Under the pieces are notes generated by a model. That model saw only the letters and a program-made list of their open reading frames with translations, was not told the origin of the DNA and made no database searches. From positions 7,675,001 to 7,739,000 of the forward strand of contig NZ_WSRO01000002.1 of assembly GCF_009769735.1 (NCBI RefSeq): a stretch of DNA of 64,000 bases, given 5' to 3'. The position numbers and the translations under genes were made by a program. Of this stretch, positions 22,975 to 31,702 are shown one piece after another. The stretch is from Streptomyces sp. BA2 (GTDB lineage: Bacteria; Actinomycetota; Actinomycetes; Streptomycetales; Streptomycetaceae). Numbering within the stretch: position 1 is the stretch's first letter; each line of letters opens with the position of its first letter.

Positions 22975-25031
22975 TTGTACGCCCCCAGGCGGTCGATGGC
23001 GGATTCCACGGCGTTCCACGCGGTCTGGCCGAGCCCGCAGATGGAGGCGTCCCGCATGGTCCGCCCGACCTCGCGCAGGAGCGCGATGTCACCGGCGGCG
23101 TCGGCCCCGGTCCGCTCGACGATGCGGTGCAGGGCCTCCTCCTGCCGGACGGTGCCGACCCGGCAGGGCACGCACTGACCGCAGGACTCGTCGCGGAAGA
23201 ACTCGGCGATACGGAGCAGGATGCGGGGGAGCGGCACGGTGTCGTCCAGGGCGAGCACGACACCGGAGCCGAGCGTGGTGCCCGCGTCCCTGGTCCCCTC
23301 GAAGGTGAGCGGGATGTCGAGCTCGTCGGGCCGTACGAAGCCTCCGGCGGCGCCGCCCAGGAGGACGGCGCGGAGGTTGTCCGGTATCCCGGCGAGGGCG
23401 AGGAGCTCACCGAGGGTGGCGCCGAAGGGCAACTCATAGATGCCGGGGCGTTCGACGCTCCCGGAGACGCAGAAGAGCTTGGGCCCGGTGGACTTCTCCG
23501 TACCGATGGCGGCGTAGGCCTGCGCGCCCATGGTGAGGATGGGGAGCACATTGACGAGGGTCTCGACGTTGTTCTCGGCGGTGGGCTTGCCGAAGAGCCC
23601 CTTCTCGACGGGGAAGGGCGGCTTGGACCTGGGCTCCCCTCTGTACCCCTCGATGGAGTTGAAGAGGGCGGTCTCCTCACCGCAGATGTAGGCGCCGGCG
23701 CCCCTTCGTATCTCGATGTCGAAGGCGTAGCCCTGCCCGAGGACGTCGTCCCCGAGAAGGCCACGCGCGCGTGCCTCCGCGATGGCGTGGGTGAGCCGCT
23801 CCAGGGCGCGGGGGTACTCGCCGCGGAGATAGAGGTAACCGAGGTGGGCGCCTGTCGCGTACCCCGCGATGGTCATCGACTCGATCAGCGAGTACGGGTC
23901 GCCCTCCATGATCACCCGGTCCTTGAAGGTGCCGGGCTCGGATTCGTCGGCGTTGCAGACGAGGTAGTGGGGGTGATCCGGCTGCGAGGCGGTGGCCTGC
24001 CACTTCCTTCCCGTGGGGAAGGCGGCACCTCCTCGGCCGAGGAGGCCGGCGTCCGTGACTTCGCGGATTACTTCGGCGGGGCCGATGGCGAAGGCGGTGC
24101 GGAGGGCTGCGTAGCCGCCGTGGGCGCGGTAGTCGTCGAGGGAGGTGGGGTCCACCTTGCCGATCCTGTTGAGCAGCAGGAGGCCTTCCTGGCCTGCTTG
24201 GGTGACGGAGAGGGCCGCGGGGGGTTCTGCGGGGGCGGTCTCTGGGGCCAGGGCGGCTTGGGTGAGGGTTTCGGGTGCGGCGGGGGCGAGGGTTGCGGTG
24301 ACGTAGGTCTTCTCCCCAACCCCGCCCCTTCCCGAAAACCCGCTCTGGCGCGGGGGCCTTGGTGGCCGTTGATCACCGGCTTCGCCGAGTTCGTCCTCAA
24401 ACGCCGGACGGGCTGAAAGACCACGGCCGGGCGAGAGGGTTTCAGCCCGTCCGGCGTTTGAGGACGAGCCGTCAAGGCGATTGGCTGTGACGCCAGGCCC
24501 CTGCGCCAGCGGGTTTTCGGGAAGGGGCGGGGTTGGGGAAAAATGCGCCGCAGGCACACCGGCCCGCACCACAAGCGCCGCCGGCGCCCGCTCGCACAGC
24601 CCCAGGCAAGGCGAGGCCTCGACGGCCACCCCGGACGCGGGGTCCAGTCGCGCCTCCACCTCCCCGCACAGCGAGGCCCCGCAGACGAGGTCCGTGCAGA
24701 CCCGCACCACCGTCGCGGGACGCGGCCGCACCGAGAACATGGAGTAGAACGTGGCCACCCCGTACGCCTCCGCCGGCGGCACCATCAGCCGCCGGCAGAG
24801 GTAGTCGAGGCCCCCCTCGCTCACCCACCCCACACGGTCGTTGAGCGCGTGCAACCCCGGCAACAGCTCATCCCGCCGCTCCCGCGCCGCCCGGCCACCC
24901 CGCGCCCACCGCAGATCCGTGTCGCTGCGGTCATCGGCCCCCTCCCACGCGGTCCCGGGCGGACCGAGCAGCGCGTCCACGGCGGCTCGCTCCTCGTCCG
25001 TCGGCTTGCTGTCACCGAAGTGCAGATCCAT
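22971..25031 (-). CDS. Formate dehydrogenase NAD-reducing subunit, NuoE-NuoF fusion with a repeat-encoded insert
   Basis: A 686-residue diaphorase subunit that passes electrons to NAD. Residues 1-160 are NuoE-like with 2Fe-2S cysteines (RVCTDLVCGASLC; ASPCLGLCE). Residues about 165-240 are a Pro/Gly/Arg-rich insert encoded by the palindromic repeat at 24313-24539. Residues about 270-686 are NuoF-like: NADH site GLLGRGGAAFPTG, FMN site CNADESEPGTFKDR, and the 4Fe-4S site ESCGQCVPCRVGT. NuoE and NuoF are more often separate subunits. The ATG at 25031 follows a GAGGTGAGG-rich ribosome site, 13 bases after the Mo subunit. Confidence 0.9.
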   Translation of the reverse strand: MDLHFGDSKPTDEERAAVDALLGPPGTAWEGADDRSDTDLRWARGGRAARERRDELLPGLHALNDRVGWVSEGGLDYLCRRLMVPPAEAYGVATFYSMFSVRPRPATVVRVCTDLVCGASLCGEVEARLDPASGVAVEASPCLGLCERAPAALVVRAGVPAAHFSPTPPLPENPLAQGPGVTANRLDGSSSNAGRAETLSPGRGLSARPAFEDELGEAGDQRPPRPPRQSGFSGRGGVGEKTYVTATLAPAAPETLTQAALAPETAPAEPPAALSVTQAGQEGLLLLNRIGKVDPTSLDDYRAHGGYAALRTAFAIGPAEVIREVTDAGLLGRGGAAFPTGRKWQATASQPDHPHYLVCNADESEPGTFKDRVIMEGDPYSLIESMTIAGYATGAHLGYLYLRGEYPRALERLTHAIAEARARGLLGDDVLGQGYAFDIEIRRGAGAYICGEETALFNSIEGYRGEPRSKPPFPVEKGLFGKPTAENNVETLVNVLPILTMGAQAYAAIGTEKSTGPKLFCVSGSVERPGIYELPFGATLGELLALAGIPDNLRAVLLGGAAGGFVRPDELDIPLTFEGTRDAGTTLGSGVVLALDDTVPLPRILLRIAEFFRDESCGQCVPCRVGTVRQEEALHRIVERTGADAAGDIALLREVGRTMRDASICGLGQTAWNAVESAIDRLGAYK
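24313..24539. repeat. 227-bp palindromic repeat inside the NuoE/F gene
   Basis: Outer arms of 32 bases (24313-24344 and 24508-24539) are perfect inverted copies. Inner arms of 27 bases (24392-24418 and 24440-24466) are also perfect, around a 21-base loop. The stretches between are only partly complementary. It resembles a MITE-like or REP-like Streptomyces repeat. It is read in frame, without a stop, as about 76 residues between two enzyme domains. A half copy is at 7809-7909. Confidence 0.9.
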
Positions 25032-25044
25032 ACGTCACCTCACC

Positions 25045-26973
25045 TCACTCGACCGTCGCCGGCGCGGTCAGCTTGTCGATACGTATCGCCGACGCCTTGA
25101 ACTCCGCCGTGCCCGCGATCGGGCAATTGGCCTCGATCGTGAGCTGGTTGGTGTCGACCTCGTCGGGAAAGTGCATGGTCATGAAGGCCAGACCGGGGCG
25201 GAGCCCGGGGTCCACCCACACGGGCGCCGTCACCGTGCCGCGCCGCGAGGACACCCGGACCTCCTCGCCGACCACGACCCCGTACCGCTCCGCGTCCTCC
25301 GGGCACAGCTCGACGTACTCGCCGCGCCGCAGGGGCGAGGCGAAACTCCCGCTCTGCACCCCGGTGTTGTAGGAGTCGAGCCGCCGCCCCGTCGTCAGCC
25401 GGATCGGGTAGGAGTCGTCGGTGAGGTCGACCGGCGGGTCGTGTGCGACGAGCCCGAAGGGCGCGAGCATGCCGCGTCGCGCCGGGTCCGCTTCCCACAA
25501 CCGGCCGTGCAGGTACGTCGGTTCGACCCGGTCCTCCGAAGGGCAGGGCCACTGGATGCCTTGCAGGGACTCCAGACGGTCGTACGTCATGCCCCAGTGG
25601 TCCGGCGACACCGCCCGCAGCTCGTCCCACACCGCCTGCGCGTCCGCGTACTTCCAGTCGTGGCCGAACCGTTCGGCGAGGTCGCAGAGGATGTCGATGT
25701 CCTCGCGCGCCTCGCCCGGCGGCCGCACGGCCTTGCGCACCCGCTGCACGCGCCGCTCGCTGTTGGTCGTCGTGCCGTCGGTCTCCGCCCAGGCCGCGGT
25801 CGCGGGCAGCACGACGTCGGCCAGCTCGGCGGTCTTGGTGAGGAAGATGTCCTGGACCACGAAGAAGTCCAGGGCCCGCATCCGGCGCATCGCCTGCTCG
25901 CTGTCCGCCTCCGACTGCGCGGGGTTCTCGCCGATGCAGTAGACGGCCTTGAGCGAGCCCTCCTCCATCGCCTCGAACATCTCCGTCAGATTCAGCCCGT
26001 ACCGCGGCTGGATGACCGTGTCCCAGGCCGTCTCGAACTTCACCCGGCTCTCCGGGTCGAGGATGTCCTGGAAGCCGGGCAGGCGGTTGGGGATCGCCCC
26101 CATGTCGCCGCCGCCCTGCACGTTGTTCTGCCCGCGCAGGGGCTGCAGGCCCGAGCCGAAGCGCCCCACGTGGCCGGTCAGGAGCGAGAGGTTGATCAGC
26201 GCGCGGACGTTGTCCGTGCCGTTGTGGTGCTCGGTGATGCCGAGGGTCCAGCACAGCTGCGCCCGTTCGGCCCGCGCGTAGGCGTGCGCCAACTCCTGGA
26301 TGGCGGCGCCTGGCACGCCCGTCACCTTCTCGGCGAGCGTCAGGGTCCATGGCTCGACCAGCGCCGCGTATTCCTCGAAGCCGGACGTCGCCCGCTCGAT
26401 GAACGCCTGGTTGGCCAGGCCCGCGTGGATGATCTCCCGGCCGATCGCGTGCGCCATCGGGATGTCCGTGCCGACGTTCAGGCCGAGCCAGCTCTCCGCC
26501 CACTCGGCGGTCGCGGTGCGGCGCGGGTCGACGGCGTACATACGGGCGCCGTTCCTGATCCCCCGCAGGACGTGCTGGAAGAAGATCGGGTGCGCGAAGC
26601 GGGCGTTGGAGCCCCACATCACGATCAGATCGGTGTGTTCGACCTCTTCATAAGAAGACGTGCCGCCGCCAGAGCCGAAGGCCGCGGAGAGGCCCGCGAC
26701 ACTGGGCGCGTGACAGGTGCGGTTGCAGGAGTCGACGTTGTTCGTGCCCATCACCACGCGGGCGAACTTCTGCGCCACGTAGTTCATTTCGTTGGTCGCG
26801 CGGGCGCAGGAGAACAACCCGAACGCGCCGCGTGCCGCCTGGAGACCCGCCGCCGTACGGGTCAGCGCCTCGTCCCAGGTGGCCCGGCGGAACGGCTCGT
26901 CGCGCGAGTCGCGGACGAGGGGGTGGGTGAGCCGGGTGTACGTCGTGGGCACCCGGTCCCGCTTCTTGCTCAT
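25045..26973 (-). CDS. Formate dehydrogenase catalytic (molybdopterin) subunit, lacking its N-terminal 4Fe-4S domain
   Basis: A 642-residue bis-MGD molybdenum (or tungsten) enzyme subunit that oxidises formate to CO2. The active-site stretch is GTNNVDSCNRTCHAPSV, with Cys87 as the expected metal ligand and His88 beside it, as in Cys-type formate dehydrogenases. MGD-binding segments include VMWGSNARFAHP, CIGENPAQSEADS and a C-terminal MopB domain (YPIRLTTGRRLDSYNTGVQSG). At 642 residues it is shorter than one-piece catalytic chains because the proximal 4Fe-4S domain is on the neighbouring Fe-S subunit. Its ribosome site lies in a 20-base repeat shared with the end of the upstream gene. Confidence 0.9.
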   Translation of the reverse strand: MSKKRDRVPTTYTRLTHPLVRDSRDEPFRRATWDEALTRTAAGLQAARGAFGLFSCARATNEMNYVAQKFARVVMGTNNVDSCNRTCHAPSVAGLSAAFGSGGGTSSYEEVEHTDLIVMWGSNARFAHPIFFQHVLRGIRNGARMYAVDPRRTATAEWAESWLGLNVGTDIPMAHAIGREIIHAGLANQAFIERATSGFEEYAALVEPWTLTLAEKVTGVPGAAIQELAHAYARAERAQLCWTLGITEHHNGTDNVRALINLSLLTGHVGRFGSGLQPLRGQNNVQGGGDMGAIPNRLPGFQDILDPESRVKFETAWDTVIQPRYGLNLTEMFEAMEEGSLKAVYCIGENPAQSEADSEQAMRRMRALDFFVVQDIFLTKTAELADVVLPATAAWAETDGTTTNSERRVQRVRKAVRPPGEAREDIDILCDLAERFGHDWKYADAQAVWDELRAVSPDHWGMTYDRLESLQGIQWPCPSEDRVEPTYLHGRLWEADPARRGMLAPFGLVAHDPPVDLTDDSYPIRLTTGRRLDSYNTGVQSGSFASPLRRGEYVELCPEDAERYGVVVGEEVRVSSRRGTVTAPVWVDPGLRPGLAFMTMHFPDEVDTNQLTIEANCPIAGTAEFKASAIRIDKLTAPATVE

Positions 26974-27013
26974 GCCGCGCTCCTCATGTTCTCGCTCATG
27001 CCGCGCTCCTCAT
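26968..27013. repeat. 26-bp tandem duplication at a gene junction
   Basis: GCTCATGCCGCGCTCCTCAT occurs at 26968-26987 and 26994-27013, offset 26 bases. On the minus strand one copy encodes the C-terminus MRSAA-stop of the ketopantoate-reductase-like protein. The other supplies the GAGGAG ribosome site and ATG of the formate dehydrogenase subunit. A 9-codon open frame (MSENMRSAA) starts at 26999 in the first copy. Confidence 0.8.
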
Positions 27014-27973
27014 ACGGTCGGCCAGCAGATCCGAGATGGCGTGGACGGTACGGAGCGTCGGCACCGGGACCCCGGTGATCTCCGCGAGTTCGACGACGGC
27101 CGCGAGCAGCACGTCGAGTTCGAGGGGTTTGCCGCGCTCCAGGTCCTGGAGCGTGGAGGTGCGGTGGTCGCCCACGCGCTCGGCGCCGGCCAGGCGCCGC
27201 TCGACGGAGATGTCGGGGCGGCAGCCGAGCGCCGCCGCGACGGTGAGCGTCTCGTTCATCATGATCTCGATGACGCGGCGCGTCCCGCCGTGCAGGCACA
27301 TCTCGCGCATCGTGGCGCGGGCGAGCGCGCTGATCGGGTTGAAGGAGATGTTGCCGAGCAGCTTGATCCAGATGTCGCCGCGCAGTTCGGGCTCGACGGG
27401 GCACTTCAGGCCGCCCGCCCGCATGGCCTCGCTGAAGGCGAGACAGCGCTCGGAGCGCGAGCGGTCGGGCTCCCCGATGGAGAACCGGGTGCCTTCCAAG
27501 TGCCTGACGACTCCCGGCCCTTCGAGCTCCGTCGCCGCGTACACCACACACCCGATGGCCCGTTCGGGCGCGATCACCGCACTGACCGCGCCGTCAGGGT
27601 CCACGCTGCTGACGCGGTGGCCGTCGTGCGGGCCGCCGTGCCGGTGGAAGTACCACCAGGGGATGCCGTTCTGGGCGGCTATCACCGCCGTCTTGTCGTG
27701 CAGAAGCGGCTCGATCAGCGGCCCGCACGCCGCGTACGAGTTGGCCTTCAGGCCCAGGAAGACGAAGTCGACGGGGCCGATGTCGGCCGGGTCGTCGGTG
27801 GCGTGGGCCCGCGCGGTGAAGTCGCCGCGAGGGCTGAGGACACGTACTCCGTGCTGCCTCATGGCCGCCAAATGCGGTCCACGGGCGACGAGATGGACGT
27901 CGGCACCGGCGCGGTGCAGCGCGGCTCCGACGTAGGCGCCGATCGCACCGGCGCCGAGGACTGCGACTTTCAC
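26996..27973 (-). CDS. Ketopantoate reductase (ApbA/PanE)-family protein
   Basis: A 325-residue NADPH-dependent 2-hydroxyacid oxidoreductase family member. The N-terminal dinucleotide site is VAVLGAGAIGAYVGAAL; the conserved AQNGIP and the catalytic-Lys region KLLGNISFNPISAL are present. The GTG at 27973 gives this normal start; the open frame upstream is not family-like. It is the first gene of the formate dehydrogenase operon. A pantothenate role is possible, but its place beside formate dehydrogenase hints at reduction of another 2-oxo acid such as glyoxylate. That is inference. Confidence 0.85.
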   Translation of the reverse strand: MKVAVLGAGAIGAYVGAALHRAGADVHLVARGPHLAAMRQHGVRVLSPRGDFTARAHATDDPADIGPVDFVFLGLKANSYAACGPLIEPLLHDKTAVIAAQNGIPWWYFHRHGGPHDGHRVSSVDPDGAVSAVIAPERAIGCVVYAATELEGPGVVRHLEGTRFSIGEPDRSRSERCLAFSEAMRAGGLKCPVEPELRGDIWIKLLGNISFNPISALARATMREMCLHGGTRRVIEIMMNETLTVAAALGCRPDISVERRLAGAERVGDHRTSTLQDLERGKPLELDVLLAAVVELAEITGVPVPTLRTVHAISDLLADRMRSAA

Positions 27974-28082
27974 GGTGGCGCGCTCCGTTCGGTTGAGGGA
28001 TCCGAAGAAGGCTCTGGGTCGACATCGCATGGGATCGACATCGCGAGGATCGCCGTCGCATGCCATCACTGTCGATGGAATA

Positions 28083-28093
28083 TTGTCTACAGT
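28083..28093. promoter_or_regulatory. Candidate GntR-type operator between fdh operon and OFA transporter
   Basis: TTGTCTACAGT, containing the TGTctACA dyad, lies in the middle of the 225-base divergent region: 110 bases from one start and 106 from the other. The same 11-mer occurs on the minus strand at 30789-30799 in front of gntR, and near copies are at 58565-58593. Confidence 0.55.
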
Positions 28094-28198
28094 ATGGAAG
28101 TTGGCCCAGCAAGGGGTCGCGCGCCACATTGCATACCGTCGACCCAATCGCGCTCGCCTCTTCCCAACTCCCCTTCCGGCTTCCTACTGTTCGGGATC

Positions 28199-29533
28199 AT
28201 GAGGCCCCCCGTCGCACCCCCGGGCTGGAGCCGCTGGCTCGTACCGCCCGCCGCCCTGTCCGTGCACCTCTCCATCGGCCAGGCCTACGCCTGGAGCGTC
28301 TTCAAGCCCCCACTGGAATCGGCACTCCACCTCAGCGGCACGCAGAGCGCGCTCCCCTTCCAGCTCGGCATCGTGATGCTCGGCCTCTCGGCGGCCTTCG
28401 GCGGCACGCTCGTGGAGCGCAACGGTCCGCGCTGGGCGATGACGGTCGCGCTCGTCTGTTTCTCGTCCGGCTTCCTGATCGCGGCCCTCGGCGCGGCGAT
28501 CAGTCAGTACTGGCTGATCGTCTTCGGCTACGGCTTCGTCGGCGGCATCGGACTCGGCATCGGCTACATCTCGCCCGTGTCGACCCTGATCAAGTGGTTC
28601 CCGGATCGTCCCGGCATGGCGACCGGCATCGCGATCATGGGTTTCGGCGGCGGCGCGCTCATCGCGTCGCCGTGGTCGGCGCAGATGCTGGAATCCTTCG
28701 GCGCGGACTCCGGCGGCATCGCGCTCGCGTTCCTCGTGCACGGCCTCACGTACGCCGTCTTCATGGCGCTCGGCGTGCTCCTGGTGCGGGTGCCGCGTAC
28801 GGAGGGTGCGCGGAAGCCCGGCGCTCCCGGCGCGCTCGACGGGCCGCAGGTGTCCGCGCGGGCCGCCGTACGTACGCCTCAGTTCTGGTGCCTGTGGATC
28901 GTGCTCTGCATGAACGTGACCGCGGGCATCGGCATCCTGGAGAAGGCGGCGCCGATGATCACCGACTTCTTCTCCGAGACCTCGACACCGGTCTCGGCCG
29001 CCGCCGCCGCGGGCTTCGTCGCCCTGCTCTCCGCGGCGAACATGGCCGGACGCATCGGCTGGTCGTCGACGTCCGACCTGATCGGCCGCAAGAACGTCTA
29101 CCGCGTCTACCTGGGCGTGGGCGCACTGATGTATCTGCTGATCGCCCAGTTCGGGGACACATCGAAACCGCTCTTCATCGTCTGCGCGCTGGTGATCCTC
29201 TCCTTCTACGGAGGCGGCTTCGCGACGATCCCCGCGTATCTGAAGGACCTCTTCGGGACCTATCAGGTCGGCGCGATCCACGGGCGGCTTCTGACCGCCT
29301 GGTCGACGGCCGGTGTGCTCGGTCCGCTGATCGTCAACTGGGTCGCCGACCACCAGGAAGAGGCGGGCAAGCGAGGAGCGGGGCTCTACGGCCTCTCCCT
29401 GACGATCATGATCGGACTGCTGGTCGTCGGCTTCGTGGCGAACGAGTTCGTCCGTCCCGTCCACGCCCGCCACCACATCCCCGCCCCGAGGGAGGCCGCC
29501 CATGACGGCGCCGACCAGCACGCCGCCCAGTAG
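28199..29533 (+). CDS. OFA-family MFS transporter (oxalate/formate type)
   Basis: A 444-residue, 12-helix major facilitator. The start WLVPPAALSVHLSIGQAYAW and the following FQLGIVMLGLSAAFGG are typical of the oxalate:formate antiporter branch; the loop motif TLVERNGPRWAM and FGGGALIASPW are also seen. The ATG at 28199 is used; an in-frame ATG at 28094 would add 35 poorly conserved residues. It is divergent from the formate dehydrogenase operon and is followed, overlapping, by a tiny partner gene. Transport of formate, oxalate or a related monoacid is the likely role. Confidence 0.85.
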   Translation: MRPPVAPPGWSRWLVPPAALSVHLSIGQAYAWSVFKPPLESALHLSGTQSALPFQLGIVMLGLSAAFGGTLVERNGPRWAMTVALVCFSSGFLIAALGAAISQYWLIVFGYGFVGGIGLGIGYISPVSTLIKWFPDRPGMATGIAIMGFGGGALIASPWSAQMLESFGADSGGIALAFLVHGLTYAVFMALGVLLVRVPRTEGARKPGAPGALDGPQVSARAAVRTPQFWCLWIVLCMNVTAGIGILEKAAPMITDFFSETSTPVSAAAAAGFVALLSAANMAGRIGWSSTSDLIGRKNVYRVYLGVGALMYLLIAQFGDTSKPLFIVCALVILSFYGGGFATIPAYLKDLFGTYQVGAIHGRLLTAWSTAGVLGPLIVNWVADHQEEAGKRGAGLYGLSLTIMIGLLVVGFVANEFVRPVHARHHIPAPREAAHDGADQHAAQ

Positions 29534-29645
29534 TCCGCCCCGCCGCAGGGCGCTGATCGTCGCCGCCTGGCTCTGGGTGGGGGTTCCGCTCGGATATGGG
29601 CTTTATGAGCTCGTGCACAAGGCCACCCAGCTCTTCACCGGGTGA
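29502..29645 (+). CDS. MFS transporter small subunit (47 aa)
   Basis: A short gene overlapping the 3' end of the OFA transporter by 32 bases in another frame, with GAGGGAGG just upstream of its ATG. The product is a Pro/Arg-rich start (MTAPTSTPPSSPPRRR) followed by one hydrophobic helix (ALIVAAWLWVGVPLGYGL) and ELVHKATQLFTG. Similar one-helix peptides accompany OFA-type transporters in many bacteria and are named MFS transporter small subunit in public protein families. Function is unproven; it probably stabilises or modulates the carrier. Confidence 0.75.
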   Translation: MTAPTSTPPSSPPRRRALIVAAWLWVGVPLGYGLYELVHKATQLFTG

Positions 29646-29767
29646 CACGATGATGAGAAGTGGCCAAAGCCGACGCCCGATTCCTGTCGCTTTACGTGTC
29701 CTGTTACTGGTGAGTCGCTGAGCAGACTGGACCGTCCCGCATCTCCGGCAACAAGGGGGACCCGTTC

Positions 29768-30715
29768 ATGCACGGCTCACGCATCGCCGCCGTCGGCCAC
29801 TACCAGCCTGCCAAGATCCTCACCAACGAGGACCTGGCGGGCATGGTCGACACCAGCGACGAGTGGATCCGCTCCCGCGTGGGCATCCGCACCCGCCACA
29901 TCGCCGGACCCGACGAGCCGGTCGACGAGCTCGCAGCGCAGGCCGGCGCCAAGGCCGTGGCCGCCGCGGGTCTCGCGCCCGATGCCATAGACCTCGTCCT
30001 GGTCGCCACCTCCACCGCGATCGACCGCTCGCCGAACATGGCGGCCCGGGTGGCGGCCCGGCTCGGCATCCCGTCACCGGCCGCCATGGACATCAACGTC
30101 GTCTGCGCGGGCTTCACGCACGCGCTCGCCACCGCCGACCACGCCGTGCGGGCCGGGGGCGCCACCCGCGCCCTCGTGATCGGCGCGGACAAGATGTCCG
30201 AGGTGGCCGACTGGACGGACCGCACCACGTGCGTCCTGGTCGGGGACGGTGCCGGCGCGGCGGTCGTCGAGGCGTGCGGTCCCGGCGAGGTGCCCGGCAT
30301 CGGTCCCGTGCTCTGGGGCTCGGTGCCCGAGATGGGCAACGCCGTCCGTATCGAGGGCACGCCCCCGCGGTTCGCGCAGGAGGGTCAGAGCGTCTACCGC
30401 TGGGCGACGACACAGCTGCCGCCCCTCGCCCGCAAGGCCTGCGAGAGGGCCGGTCTCACGCCGGAGGACCTGGCCGCTGTCGTCCTGCACCAGGCCAACC
30501 TGCGCATCATCGAGCCGCTCGCCGAGCGGATCGGCGCGGTCAACGCCGTCGTCGCGCGCGATGTCGTGAACTCCGGCAACACCTCGGCGGGCAGCATCCC
30601 GCTCGCCCTGTCCAAGCTGGTGGAGCGCGGCGAGATCGTCCACGGCGATCCGGTGCTGCTCTTCGGCTTCGGCGGGAACCTGTCGTACGCGGGCCAGGTC
30701 ATCCGCTGCCCGTAG
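29768..30715 (+). CDS. 3-oxoacyl-ACP synthase III (FabH/KAS III) family
   Basis: A 315-residue thiolase-fold condensing enzyme. The catalytic triad is Cys113 (NVVCAGFTHAL), His241 (LHQANLRII) and Asn271 (NSGNTSAGS). DEWIRSRVGIRTRHIA is the classic FabH N-terminal segment. The reaction would join an acyl-CoA starter with malonyl-ACP, or transfer an acyl group in secondary metabolism. No acyl carrier or other fatty-acid gene is nearby, so this is probably not the main housekeeping FabH. The ATG at 29768 follows a 122-base gap after the transporter pair. Confidence 0.92.
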   Translation: MHGSRIAAVGHYQPAKILTNEDLAGMVDTSDEWIRSRVGIRTRHIAGPDEPVDELAAQAGAKAVAAAGLAPDAIDLVLVATSTAIDRSPNMAARVAARLGIPSPAAMDINVVCAGFTHALATADHAVRAGGATRALVIGADKMSEVADWTDRTTCVLVGDGAGAAVVEACGPGEVPGIGPVLWGSVPEMGNAVRIEGTPPRFAQEGQSVYRWATTQLPPLARKACERAGLTPEDLAAVVLHQANLRIIEPLAERIGAVNAVVARDVVNSGNTSAGSIPLALSKLVERGEIVHGDPVLLFGFGGNLSYAGQVIRCP

Positions 30716-30788
30716 TACGGCCCCACCACCGTCCCCGCATGGTGTGACGGGACCGACTCCCCCTGGTGCTGGCCATTGTGCTCAGTAG

Positions 30789-30799
30789 ACTGTAGACAA
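30789..30799 (-). promoter_or_regulatory. Candidate GntR operator in its own promoter
   Basis: On the minus strand this reads TTGTCTACAGT, identical in 11 of 11 bases to the site at 28083. It lies 28-38 bases before the gntR ATG, where binding would block transcription or translation start, so autoregulation is likely. Confidence 0.55.
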
Positions 30800-30826
30800 A
30801 AGGCAATCGTCGAGGAGGGGACCGCG

Positions 30827-31507
30827 ATGTTGTCCACAGGACTGCCGCAGGGGGCGGTGCCCAAGCTCGAACGGCCCGGACCGCTCCGTGAGCGGGTCTA
30901 CGAAGCGCTGCTCGAGCTCATCACGACCCGCGCGCTGCAGCCGGGCCAGCACCTCGTGGAGAGTGAACTGGCCGGGCACCTGGGGGTGTCGAGGCAGCCG
31001 GTGCGTGAGGCCTTGCAGCGGCTGAACACCGAGGGCTGGGTCGATCTGCGGCCCGCGCAGGGCGCGTTCGTGCACGAGCCGACCGAGGAGGAGGCGGACC
31101 AGCTGCTCACGGTCCGCACGCTCCTGGAGGCGGAGGCCGCCCGGCTCGCCGCCGCCAACACGGGTACCGCCGGAATCACGGCCCTGGAAGAGCTGTGCGC
31201 CAAGGGGGAGAAGGCCGTCGCGGACGGCGAGGTGGACCTGGTGGTGGCCACGAACGCGGCCTTCCACGCCAAGGTCATGGAGCTCGCCGGCAATGTCGTC
31301 CTCGCCGAACTCGCCGGGCAGGTGGACCGCCGCGTGCGCTGGTACTACACACCGGTGGCCCGCCAGCGCGGCAAACAGTCCTGGATCGAGCACCGTCAGC
31401 TGATCGCGGCGATCGCCGATCGCGACGAGGGCCGGGCCACGGAGATCATGCGCGCGCACACGGAGCACACGCGCGAGACCTACCACCGGCGCGAGCGCGA
31501 CGCCTGA
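30827..31507 (+). CDS. GntR-family regulator, FadR/FCD subfamily
   Basis: A 226-residue regulator. The winged helix at residues about 14-75 has LRERVYEALLELI and HLGVSRQPVREALQRLN. The FCD effector domain supplies probable metal-binding His residues in NAAFHAKVMEL, IEHRQLI and RAHTEH; this subfamily usually senses small carboxylic acids. The ATG at 30827 has GAGGAGGGG eight bases before it. Identical 11-base sites in its own promoter and in the formate dehydrogenase/OFA region, with near copies at the oxalate block, suggest it controls oxalate and formate use. Confidence 0.9.
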   Translation: MLSTGLPQGAVPKLERPGPLRERVYEALLELITTRALQPGQHLVESELAGHLGVSRQPVREALQRLNTEGWVDLRPAQGAFVHEPTEEEADQLLTVRTLLEAEAARLAAANTGTAGITALEELCAKGEKAVADGEVDLVVATNAAFHAKVMELAGNVVLAELAGQVDRRVRWYYTPVARQRGKQSWIEHRQLIAAIADRDEGRATEIMRAHTEHTRETYHRRERDA

Positions 31508-31702
31508 CGCTCACCTCTGAGGTCATGCGCGGGACACACCTGTCCCTCCCTTTGTCCTGTGACTGGAGAAAGTCATGGGTAATTCGTGCGCAACTTCTTC
31601 CCACTCCCGGCAGGCGCTGCTACGTTCCCCTCGAAAGCCCGGCGAGATGAATGAAAGCCGGGCGTGATGTCGTGAGTTGCCCGATGAGGCGGGGAGGGGC
31701 GC

